Of a stretch of DNA of 64,000 nucleotides, positions 33,245 to 43,500 are shown one piece after another. The translations under genes and the position numbers were made by a program. Positions within the stretch are counted from its first letter, which is position 1. Each line of letters starts with the position of its first letter. This DNA is from an uncultured Duncaniella sp. Lineage in GTDB: Bacteria; Bacteroidota; Bacteroidia; Bacteroidales; Muribaculaceae. The DNA lies in the NCBI GenBank assembly GCA_910576785.1, contig CAJTJG010000001.1, positions 124,001-188,000 of the forward strand. Reading direction: 5' to 3'. The notes under the pieces are model-generated. The model searched no databases. It was given only the letters and a program-made list of their open reading frames with translations, and had not been told where the DNA came from.

Positions 33245-35260
33245 TCAGCCAAGCATGTCGAGGAATTCATCCTCGTTTATTACCGGTACGCCGAGATTGC
33301 GGGCCTTCTCCAGCTTGGACGGACCCATATTGTCGCCGGCAAGAACGAAGGAAGTCTTCTTGGAGATTGATCCGGAGTTCTTGCCTCCGTTTTTCTCTAT
33401 CATATCCTTGTATTCCTCGCGTGAGTGACGGGCAAACACACCGCTTATCACGATGGTTTTGCCGGCCAGACGGTCGGATCGCATAGTTGTCTCCTCTTCG
33501 CTCAGGGCCATTGTGACGCCTGCCGCGCGGAGGCGTTCCACCAGTTCGCGGTTGGGGGTGTAGGCGAAGAAGTCCACGATGGCGTCGGCTATTTTCGGAC
33601 CTATGTCGTCGATGGCCACGAGTTGCTCGCGGCTTAGGCTCATCAGTGCGTCGATATCGCCGACACTTCTGGCGAGCTTCTTTGACACGGTCTCGCCAAC
33701 AAATGGTATGGATAGAGCATAGACCACCCGGTCGAAAGGCACGAGTTTGGATGCCTCCACGCCCTCTATGATCCGCTGGGCAGTGCGTGGGCCTACGCGA
33801 TCAAGGCCCTCAATGCGATCGGCTGTGAGGGTATAGAAGTCGGCGGGTGTATGCACGAGTCCTGCATCGTAGAGCAGCGAGCAGTTCTCATCGCCCACGC
33901 CGTCTATGTCCATCATATGGCGTCCCACATAGTGTTCCAGCCGCCCTATTATCTGTGGCCGGCATCCGTATTTGTTGGGACACTGCCATGCTGCCTCTCC
34001 GGGTATGCGTATCAGAGCTGTACCGCAGTCGGGGCATGTGGTGACAAACCGTATGGGCTCGGCTCCCGGTTCGCGTGCGGAGGTATCCACCCCTGTTATC
34101 TTGGGGATGATCTCACCGCCTTTCTCCACATAGAGCATATCGCCGTCATGAATGTCGAGATTGCGCACTATGTCCTCGTTATGGAGTGATGCACGCTTCA
34201 CCATGGTGCCCGACAGGAGCACCGGCTCGAGGTTGGCCACGGGGGTGACCACTCCCATGCGTCCTACCTCAAACGAGACGAAGCGGAGCCGAGTGAGTGC
34301 TCTCTCGGCAGGAAATTTGTATGCTATGGCCCATCGCGGCGACTTGGATGTGAAGCCGAGGTTGAGCTGCTGGCGCAGGGAGTTGACCTTGAATACGAGA
34401 CCGTCGGTGGCCACGGGTAGCGTTCGGCGCTCCTTGTCCCAGTAATTTATGAACGCATCGACTTCGGCGCCAGTGTGGAGAAGGGCCATGGATGTGCTCA
34501 CCTTGAAGCCCCACGAGCGAGCCTTCTGCATGTTGTCGAAATGGTTGTCAGCAGGCAGCTCGTCGGCAAGAAGGTAGTAGAAGTAGGCATCGAGACCTCT
34601 GGAGGCCACTATGGCGGGATTGAGTGTCTTGAGCGTGCCGGCGGCGGCATTGCGCGGATTGGCGAAGAGAGGCTCCTCATTGAATGCCCTCTGCTCGTTG
34701 AGCCGGTCGAACTCCTTCCAAGGCAATACTATCTCGCCCCTTATCTCAAACTGTTCAGGCCAGTCGCCCGGGGCGAGGACAAGGGGGATGCTGCGAATGG
34801 TCTTCACATTGACTGTCACATCGTCACCCTTGTCACCGTCGCCACGGGTTACGGCCCTGACGAGACGTCCGTTCTCATAGGTGAGAGATATGCTCGTGCC
34901 GTCGAATTTCATCTCACCCACCAATGGTACAGAGTCGAGACCACCCGAGTTGCCGAGTGACTCATTGCAGCGCTCCACCCATTCGTCCACCTCGGCTATT
35001 GAGTAGGTATTGCCGAGCGATAACATCGGTCGTACGTGTGTGACCTGTTCGAACCCCTTGGTGAGGTCGCTGCCCACGCGTCTGGTAGGGGAGAGGGGAT
35101 CGTCCATCTCGGGATGGAGCGCCTCAAGGCGTTCGAGTTCCTTGAGCAGCATGTCAAAATCCTTGTCGGATATTGTGGGTGCATTGTCCACATAGTAGGC
35201 CTTGTTATGGCGGTTGAGTTCCTCGCGTAGATCGAGGATGCGCTGAATGTCGGTTGGCAT
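33245..35260 (-). CDS. ligA: NAD-dependent DNA ligase
   Basis: The 671-residue protein has the full LigA layout: the Ia domain (HNKAYYVDNAPTISD), the adenylation lysine in EMKFDG (Lys118), TRGDGDKGDDVT, and an OB fold. A four-cysteine zinc finger follows (CPDCG ... CPNKYGC), then helix-hairpin-helix repeats and a C-terminal BRCT domain (GKTIVISGVFARHSREEY). It seals nicks in replication and repair. It begins 25 bases after the glutamine synthetase stop, so both may share the promoter at 36834-36865. Confidence 0.98.
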   Translation of the reverse strand: MPTDIQRILDLREELNRHNKAYYVDNAPTISDKDFDMLLKELERLEALHPEMDDPLSPTRRVGSDLTKGFEQVTHVRPMLSLGNTYSIAEVDEWVERCNESLGNSGGLDSVPLVGEMKFDGTSISLTYENGRLVRAVTRGDGDKGDDVTVNVKTIRSIPLVLAPGDWPEQFEIRGEIVLPWKEFDRLNEQRAFNEEPLFANPRNAAAGTLKTLNPAIVASRGLDAYFYYLLADELPADNHFDNMQKARSWGFKVSTSMALLHTGAEVDAFINYWDKERRTLPVATDGLVFKVNSLRQQLNLGFTSKSPRWAIAYKFPAERALTRLRFVSFEVGRMGVVTPVANLEPVLLSGTMVKRASLHNEDIVRNLDIHDGDMLYVEKGGEIIPKITGVDTSAREPGAEPIRFVTTCPDCGTALIRIPGEAAWQCPNKYGCRPQIIGRLEHYVGRHMMDIDGVGDENCSLLYDAGLVHTPADFYTLTADRIEGLDRVGPRTAQRIIEGVEASKLVPFDRVVYALSIPFVGETVSKKLARSVGDIDALMSLSREQLVAIDDIGPKIADAIVDFFAYTPNRELVERLRAAGVTMALSEEETTMRSDRLAGKTIVISGVFARHSREEYKDMIEKNGGKNSGSISKKTSFVLAGDNMGPSKLEKARNLGVPVINEDEFLDMLG

Positions 35261-35285
35261 TTCGGGTGATTTGGTATGTTAGAGA

Positions 35286-36806
35286 TCAGCCGCAGTGGAA
35301 GTAGCGGTTGACGAGTTCATTCATCTGTTCGGGGTTTGATTTGAGATATTCGGCGAGGTGTTCGTCATCATATGCCCGCAGGCGGCTTATGGCGTTGTCT
35401 ATCATGGCCGGGGAGAATACGCCTCGCTCCTCATAAGCCTCCCTCTGTCGGCTCAGGCATTCGGCCGAAGCCACACACGAGGCCGGGAGACAGTCGAGAC
35501 CCTTTAGTCTATCGCGGTTCTCGCGTGCATGTATATTGACATCGACATATGTCCTTTCGGCCACATCGAGGGCGTCGGGCATATCGAATCCTTTGCGTGC
35601 GGCCACACAAAGGGCGGCTATGAGGCTATATACATCGGCCGAGCAGTCGGGCGAACGCATCTCGAATGTCTGTTTGCCGTAGGTCTCAATGGCGCAGGGG
35701 TCATCGGGATTCACCTGTACACACATATCTTTGCCGGATGTCCATCCGAGAGGCACGCGCACGAGCACCGAACGGTTGCGGTCGCCCCAGCACACGTTGG
35801 TGGGAGCCTCCTGATTGGGGACAAGACGCAGATATGATGCGGGAATGGTATTGCCGAAAGCGGTGATGGAGGGGGCGAGTGTCATGATCCCGGCTATGGC
35901 CCGGCGTGCGTAGTCGCTCAGGGTGCGTTGCGGAGTCTGGGTGACGTTCTGTCCGTCCTTCATGAGCCTCATATGGATATGGAAGCCGGAGCCGGCCTTG
36001 CCCACGGTGATCTTTGGGGCGAAAGTGAGGCCGAGTCCCTCGCGTGCGGCGAGGTTGCGAAGCACCCATTTGGCCAGCATCAGATGGTCGGCGCTGTCGA
36101 GTGCCGGCCCAGGGAGGAATTCGATCTCGTTCTGTTCGTAGACCATGGAGCGGTAGGTGAAATTGCCTACCTCGGAGTGTCCGTATTTGATGTTTCCGCC
36201 TATGGAGGCTATCATAGCCATAGCCTTGACGCGGAAGTCGTTGAATTTGGCAAACGGGGCCGATTCGTGATATCCTTTCTGGTCGGTGGCGGGGAAAGCG
36301 CCCGGATCGGCCGCTATGACGTAATATTCCAGCTCGCCCATGCACTCGAATTCGAGCCCGGTGGCCTTGTTGAACTCGCGGCAGGCTCTCGAGAGCACAC
36401 CGCGCGGATCGCTGTCCAGCGGATTTCCGTCCTTGTCGAAGAATGAACAGAGCATGGTCAGCGTAGGGATCGGGGCAAAGGGGTCGATGAACGCGGATGC
36501 ATAGCGGGGTATGACGTAGAGATCGCTGCGTGACGGCTCGATGAACGGAAACAGGCTCGAACCGTCCACTCTCTCTCCGGTGGAGAGGATGGTCTCGAGA
36601 TATTCGCGGCTGTTCACCACAAAGTTGAGTGTCTTGAGTCTTCCGTCGGCAGCGGGATACATGAAATTGACCATGCGTATACCATTTTCCTCGATATAGC
36701 GCATGATGTCTTCGCGGGTGCGGCGCATAGGGTCGCCGAGTGCGGCCACAAGAGGATTGGGGCTCATGGCGAAGCGGCTGTCAGTCAAGTGGTCATTGTT
36801 TTCCAT
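35286..36806 (-). CDS. Glutamine synthetase family protein
   Basis: The 506-residue form begins MENNDHLTDSRF. It has the GS beta-grasp region and the catalytic domain with GELEYYVIA, GHSEVGNFTY, the ammonium/ATP-site segment KAGSGFHIHMRL, and NRSVLVRVPLGW near the C-terminus. These correspond to the GS metal and glutamate sites, though several differ from the classic type I signature. Glutamine synthesis from glutamate and ammonia is likely but a related ligase is possible. An ATG at 36887 is in frame but lies upstream of the promoter at 36834-36865, so 36806 is chosen. ligA follows. Confidence 0.88.
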   Translation of the reverse strand: MENNDHLTDSRFAMSPNPLVAALGDPMRRTREDIMRYIEENGIRMVNFMYPAADGRLKTLNFVVNSREYLETILSTGERVDGSSLFPFIEPSRSDLYVIPRYASAFIDPFAPIPTLTMLCSFFDKDGNPLDSDPRGVLSRACREFNKATGLEFECMGELEYYVIAADPGAFPATDQKGYHESAPFAKFNDFRVKAMAMIASIGGNIKYGHSEVGNFTYRSMVYEQNEIEFLPGPALDSADHLMLAKWVLRNLAAREGLGLTFAPKITVGKAGSGFHIHMRLMKDGQNVTQTPQRTLSDYARRAIAGIMTLAPSITAFGNTIPASYLRLVPNQEAPTNVCWGDRNRSVLVRVPLGWTSGKDMCVQVNPDDPCAIETYGKQTFEMRSPDCSADVYSLIAALCVAARKGFDMPDALDVAERTYVDVNIHARENRDRLKGLDCLPASCVASAECLSRQREAYEERGVFSPAMIDNAISRLRAYDDEHLAEYLKSNPEQMNELVNRYFHCG

Positions 36807-36833
36807 AATGGTATCATATAGGGTTTGTCTCCT

Positions 36834-36865
36834 CAAAAATACACATAATCTTTGGAAAGAGCAAA
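36834..36865 (-). promoter_or_regulatory. Promoter of the glutamine synthetase-like gene
   Basis: Minus-strand TTTG (36865-36862), 20 bases, TATTTTTG (36841-36834). Start of transcription near 36830. Its elements interleave with the ruvA promoter on the other strand. Confidence 0.75.
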
Positions 36866-36883
36866 CGGAAATGCGTAACTTTG
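36851..36883 (+). promoter_or_regulatory. ruvA-sprA promoter
   Basis: TTTG (36851-36854), 21 bases, TAACTTTG (36876-36883). Start of transcription near 36887, 24 bases before ruvA. The -33 element falls inside the spacer of the opposing promoter. Confidence 0.8.
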
Positions 36884-36910
36884 CCATCTGATTTCTGAAT
36901 TCTGACCGAC

Positions 36911-37510
36911 ATGTACGAATATATAAAAGGTATCCTGACGGAGAACACCCCTACATCCGTCGTTGTGGAGACGGGGGGGATAGGATGGCAGGTCAACATA
37001 CCGTTGAGCACATTTGAAGCTCTGCAGAACTGCAAGGGAGAGGTCAAGCTCCTGCTGCATGAGGTGATACGCGAGGATGCGTGGATACTCTACGGGTTTA
37101 TGACCGAGCGCGAGCGTGGTCTGTTCCGCTTGCTCATAGGTGTGTCAGGCGTGGGGCCGGGCACCGCGGTGCTCATATTGTCATCGCTCAGTGTCGACGA
37201 GCTTGAGCAGATCATATCATCAGGCGACCACAAGAGGCTCAAGATCGTGAAAGGCATCGGAGCCAAGACCGCAGAGCGTATAATTGTTGACCTCAAAGAT
37301 AAAATAAAACCCGTGGATCAAACGTTATCCATACAGCCCGGTCTGGCCGGAGGTATGGTCAACGATGTCTATGAGGAGGCGCTTGCAGCCCTCATGGCTC
37401 TCGGTTTCCCAAAGCCTGCGTCGCAGAAAGCTCTTCAGCGTATCTTTGACGCCACTCCTTCCATCAAGGTAGAGGGTGCCATCAAGCAGGCTCTGGCTAT
37501 CATTAAGTGA
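36911..37510 (+). CDS. ruvA: Holliday junction branch migration protein RuvA
   Basis: The 199-residue protein begins MYEYIKGILTENTPTSVVVE and contains the two helix-hairpin-helix motifs (LLIGVSGVGPGTAVLIL and IVKGIGAKTAERIIVDL), then a C-terminal RuvB-binding domain (EEALAALMALGFPKPASQKA). RuvA tetramers bind four-way junctions and load RuvB, which is not in this window. It overlaps the sprA start by 4 bases, a Bacteroidota arrangement implying coupled translation. Confidence 0.97.
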   Translation: MYEYIKGILTENTPTSVVVETGGIGWQVNIPLSTFEALQNCKGEVKLLLHEVIREDAWILYGFMTERERGLFRLLIGVSGVGPGTAVLILSSLSVDELEQIISSGDHKRLKIVKGIGAKTAERIIVDLKDKIKPVDQTLSIQPGLAGGMVNDVYEEALAALMALGFPKPASQKALQRIFDATPSIKVEGAIKQALAIIK

Positions 37511-40500
37511 GGAGAAATAGGCACATATCTTATATAGTGGCTGCGGCATGCCTGATGGCGGGTGTGCTTTTTGTCGTGTCGCACCATGTCAGGGCTCAGT
37601 ATATCAATACTGAGTTTACTCCTCCGGCTCCCGTTATCCCTGCCAATCCACCGGACACCACAGCTACGCCTTATCCTGTGGCGCAGCCTATACCGGGCAC
37701 GTATGAGCAGCTGATGGACGAGGAGTTTGCCGCAGATCTCGCCACCCCGTCCAACATCAAGACCGTCACGGAGTATGATCCGCAGCTCGGTTGCTATGTG
37801 GTGCGCACCCGTCTGGGAGAGCAGGATATCACCACGCCCTTCTATCTCACCCCCGAGCAGTTCAACGACTGGCAGAACCGCATGTCGATGCGCAACTATC
37901 TGCGTCAGCGCAACGCCGAGGCCGGCGAGGGTAAGGACAAGGAGCCGTTCAATATCCTTGACATGAACTTTGCCCTCGGGCCTCTGGAAAAGATATTCGG
38001 CCCCGGAGGCGTGAGCCTCAAGACTCAGGGATCGGTGACACTGTCAATGGGTGTGAAGAGCAACAAGACGGACAATCCGGCACTGTCGCTCGACTCGCGC
38101 CGCAAAACCTACTTTGACTTCGACCAGAAGATCCAGGCCACGGTGCAGGCATCGGTGGGCGACCGCATGAAGTTCAACATGACCTACAATACGGACGCTA
38201 CGTTCGACTTCGACTCCAAGAACATCAAGCTGGCCTATGAAGGCAAGGAAGATGACATAGTGAAGTCCATCGAGGCGGGCAACGTGTCGATGACCACCGG
38301 GTCGTCGCTCATACGCGGAAGCACGGCTTTGTTCGGCCTCAAGACACAGTTGCAGTTCGGCAAGCTCACAGCCACGGCGCTCGTGTCACAGCAGAACTCG
38401 CAGTCAACGTCAGTGAGCTCGAAGGGTGGGGCACAGACCACTGATTTCACCGTGAGGGTGGATGACTATGACCAGAACCGCCATTTCTTTCTGGCCCATT
38501 ACTTCCGTGACAATTATGACCGTTTCGCCTCCAAGCTCCCGTTTGTGAGTTCGGGCATAAAGATCACGCGCATAGAGGTGTGGGTGACCAACAAGAACAG
38601 TCGTTTTGACCAAAGCCGCAACTTCGTGGCATTCATGGATCTTGGCGAGAATTCAAACCTGTCAGGCAGCTACTGGCGTCCGGAAGGATCGCTCCCTATT
38701 CCCTACAATGGTGCCAACAATCTGCTCACCACTATCAAGACCGACTATCCCGGTGCACGCAACATCAATACGGTCACCCAGGCGCTGGCTCCGCTGTCGG
38801 CCTACGGGATAGATGGCGGACGTGACTACGAGAAGGTCGAGTCTGCACGCCTGCTGTCATCAAGCGAGTACACGCTCAACTCCACTCTCGGATATATCTC
38901 GCTCAAGAGCGCCCTGACATCCGACGAGGTGCTTGGTGTGGCCTATGAGTACACCTACAACGGACAGGTCTATCAGGTGGGCGAATTCTCCGCCGACATC
39001 ACGACCACAGACCAGTCGCTCTACCTGAAGATGCTCAAGTCCACCACCGTGGACCCCAAGCTCCCCATGTGGGACCTCATGATGAAGAATGTCTATTCGC
39101 TCGGCGCCTATCAGGTGCAGAAGCAGAATTTTCGTCTCAACATCAAGTATCTGAGCGACACCACGGGCACGGAGATCAACTATCTCCCCGTTCCTTCCAT
39201 AAGCAATGTCCCGCTGCTTCAGGTCATGAATCTCGACCGCATAGACTCCAACGAGGCTTCCAATCCTGACGGATTCTTCGACTTTATAGAAGGTTATACC
39301 ATCCTTGCCTCGCAGGGCAAGGTGATATTCCCTGTTGTCGAGCCATTCGGCAGCCATCTTGCCGAAAAAATAGGAAATCCGGAGATCGCAAAGCAATACG
39401 TCTATCAGGAGCTTTATGACTCCACGCTCATCGTTGCGCGGCAATTTGCCGACAAGAACAAGTTTGTGCTCAAGGGCAAGTATCAGGCATCGTCAGGCTC
39501 GCAGATCAGGCTCAACGCCATGAATGTGCCGCGCGGAAGTGTGGTGGTGATGGCCGGAGGTGTCCAGCTCACGGAGAACAGCGACTATACCGTGGACTAT
39601 ACCATGGGCATAGTCACAATCACCAACCAGAGCATCATCGATTCGGGACAGAGTATCAGTGTGACCCTCGAGAACCAGTCGCTCTATTCCACCCAGCGCA
39701 AGACCCTGCTCGGACTCGACCTCAACTACAAGTTCAACAAGGATTTCAATATCGGCGCCACTGTAATGCACTTCTCGGAGAAGGCACTCACCGAGAAGGT
39801 AAACATTGGCGACGAGGTGGTCAACAACACCATATGGGGACTCAACGCGCAGTACAACACCCAGTTCATGTGGCTGACCAATCTGCTCAACAAAATCCCT
39901 ACGGTCAACGCCATGCAGCCCTCCACACTGAGCTTGCAGGGAGAATTCGCCCAGCTGATACCGCATGCGCAGAAGAGCGGGTCGAACAAGGGTTCGAGCT
40001 ACATCGATGACTTCGAGTCGACCCAGATCGGCATAGACCTGCGATCGCCCTACTCATGGTTTCTCGCATCGACGCCCTACGACCCGTCGGGCACCGCGCT
40101 TTTTCCCGAAGCTGCGCTGAGCAACAATGTGGATTATGGCAAGAACCGTGCGCTGCTCAACTGGTATTTCATTGACAGAATGTTCACTGCGCGTAATTCA
40201 TCCATGTGTCCCGGCTACATCAAGAGCGACCCGAAGCAGATGAACAGTCCGTATATCCGCGAGGTGACATCACGCGAGATATTTCCCGGCCGTCAGCTTA
40301 CATATGGTGAGTCCAATATCATACAGACTCTCAACTTGTCGTTTTATCCCAACGAGCGTGGCCCCTATAATCTTGATGCCACCGATATCGACGACCGTGG
40401 CAATCTACTGCATCCCGAGCGGCGCTGGGGCGGCATAATGCGCAAGATGGACAACACGAACTTCGAGGCGTCCAATATAGAATATGTGCAGTTCTGGATG

Positions 40501-43500
40501 CTGTCGCCGTTTCTTGATCCCGACAATGACAATCTGGAGGGTGGCGACCTGTATCTCAATTTCGGAGAGGTGTCCGAGGATATACTCAAGGATGGACTGA
40601 AGAGCTATGAGAACGGTATGCCTGTGGATGGCAATGACAGTAATCTTGCCGAGACCGTGTGGGGACGTGTGTCGAAGCAGAACTCGCTGACTTATGCCTT
40701 TGACAATAATTCCGGTGCACGCATACTCCAGGATGTTGGTCTGGACGGTCTGCCCAACGATGATGAGTTCACATTCTCGTCTTACAGCGATTATCTGGAC
40801 CGCCTGCGGCTAAAGCTGTCACCGTCGGCCATGGAGGAGATGCTTGCCGACAAGTTCTCGCCGCTCAATGACCCTGCCGGTGACAACTATCACTTCTTCC
40901 GCGGTTACGACTACGACGAGCAGCGCCTCGGCGTGCTTGAGCGCTACAAGAGATACAATGGTGTGGAGGGCAACTCCCTCTCGCCCGAGGATGCCCCGGA
41001 CGCACTCTACCAGTCATCGCGTTCGCTGCCTGATGTGGAGGATATCAACCAGGACAACACGCTCAATGAATATGAGCGCTATTTCCAGTATCGCGTGTCC
41101 ATCCGTCCTGAGGATCTGGAGGTCGGCAAGAATTATGTCACCGACAAGCAGGTGAGCATAGTGGCAAATCATGACGGCTCGACACAGGAGGTGGTATGGT
41201 ACCAGTTCAAGATACCTTTGAATGACTACGAGAAGGTGGTGGGCAATATCTCCGATTTCTCCACCATCCGTTTCGCCCGTATGTTCATGACGGGATTCAA
41301 GGCTACCACCCACCTGCGTTTCGCCACCCTCGAGCTTGTGAAGGGTGAGTGGCGTCCATATGACTTCAATCTCAACTCCCGCGGCGATGCTCCCGCCGAG
41401 GGTCAGCTTGACATATCGGTGGTCAACATTGAGGAGAATGCCGACCGGCAGCCTGTCAACTATGTTCTCCCTCCTGGAGTGAACCGTATCACAGATCCGG
41501 GCCAGAGCCAGATAGTGCAGCTCAACGAGCAGTCGATGTCGCTGAAACTCACCGGACTGCAACCCGGCGATGCCCGCGGTGTGTACAAGAACACCCTTCT
41601 TGACCTCCGCAACTACAAGCGCATGCAGATGTGGACCCACGCAGAGAAACTCATTGACGACCATACGAATCTGCGCAGTGGCGAGCTGTCGGTGTTCATC
41701 CGTCTCGGCTCGGATGTGAAGAGCAATTATTATGAGTATGAGGTGCCTCTGGATCTGACTCCCGCCGGAAAGTACTCCGACTCCAATGCCGACCGCTATG
41801 AGGTGTGGCCGCGCAACAACTATATGGATTTTGATCTCCAGACCCTTGTGAACCTCAAGAAGGAGCGTAACCGCGCCAAGAACGAGCAGGAACCCGGCGT
41901 AGGGTTCGGCACGGTCTACACGCAGCGCGACCCTGCCAACGAGCGCAATCGTGTGTCTGTGATTGGTAACCCCTCGCTGAGCGATATCCGTGTGATGCTC
42001 ATAGGCGTGCGCAACAACTCGCCCGTGGCAAAGGATGGTATAGTGTGGCTTAATGAACTTAAAGTGACTGATTTCAACAACGAGGGCGGATGGGCTGCGA
42101 AGGCCAACGTCAATCTCGGGGTGTCCGATATCGCCACCCTCAATTTCGGTGCGCATGTCGAGACTGCCGGATTCGGATCGGTGGACCAGCCCCTGAACGC
42201 ACGGCGCATGGATGACTATGAGCAATACAACTTCGCCATGCAGGTGGATGCCGGTCGTTTCCTCCCGGAGAAGGTGAAGCTCAGGGCACCGATATATTAT
42301 TCCGTGTCGCAGGAGAAGACAACGCCAAAGTATAATCCTCTTGATCAGGATGTGGAGCTGAAGGATGCTCTCGACGCATGTGTCACCAAGGCTCAGAAGG
42401 ACTCCATAATGAGCTATGCCGTGGAGAGAACCACTGTAAAAAGTTTCTCGATATCGGGTCTGAAATTTGATGTGAAGTCAAAGACACCCAAGCCGTGGGA
42501 TCCCGCTAACTTCACCATCAATTTCTCGTTCAACAAGCAGTCGAAAAGCGATCCGACTACCGAGTATGAGAACACCAACGATTACCGCGGTTCGTTCCAG
42601 TACTCCTACACGCCTTACAACAAAGGTTGGAAACCCTTCTCGTTCATAAAGAGCAAGAACAAGAACCTGAAGTTTGTCAAGGACTGGGAGTTCAACTATC
42701 TGCCTACAAATATCTCCTTCCTCACCACTATATCACGCTACTACTATGAGATGCAGACACGGTCGGAGACTGATGTAGACTTCCAGCTGCCGGTGTCGGT
42801 GAGCAAGAACTTCATATGGGACCGTCAGTTCGCTCTGTCGTGGAACTTTACCAAATCGCTGAGTGTGAATTTCAACTCCAATACCTCGGCCCGTATCGAG
42901 GAGACAATGGGAGCGGTGAACCGTAAACTGTTCCCTGACAAGTATAAGGAATGGAAAGACACGGTATTGCAGAGCATCCTGCGTTTGGGCACGCCGTGGA
43001 GCTACAATCAGAGTTTTGTGGTTAACTACCGCGCACCGTTCTCCCGCATACCTGTACTTGACTGGCTGACTGGCAATTTCAGCTACAACGCCACCTATCG
43101 CTGGGATCGTGGTGCCGAGGTGGACGGTGTGTCGATGGGCAACTCCATAGCCAATCAGGCCGCATGGAATGCCGACGGACGTGTCAATTTCGAGACTCTC
43201 TACAACAAATGGTCGTTCACTAAGGCTGTCAACCAGCGATTCCAGGCCAAGAAGGGACGTGTCACCGAGCGCAAGGCCAAGAAGTTCGAGCGCACATTCA
43301 CGCTCAAGCCCGACACAGTGCTCACCATCAAGCACAATCTCCGCAACAAGAAGGTGAAGGTCACAGCACAGACCACTGACGGCAAGCCCTTCAAGGTGAC
43401 CCACAAAGTAGTCGATGCCAACAATATCAATATTCTCACCCGCGGTGATCAGAATCTGAAGTTCACCATAGAGGAGATTCTCAAGGAGCAGAAGAGCTTC

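Noticed and set aside
41014..42225. 403-codon open frame on the minus strand
   Set aside because: It lies fully inside sprA on the opposite strand, is rich in His, Val and Leu without domains, and has no promoter; a shadow frame.
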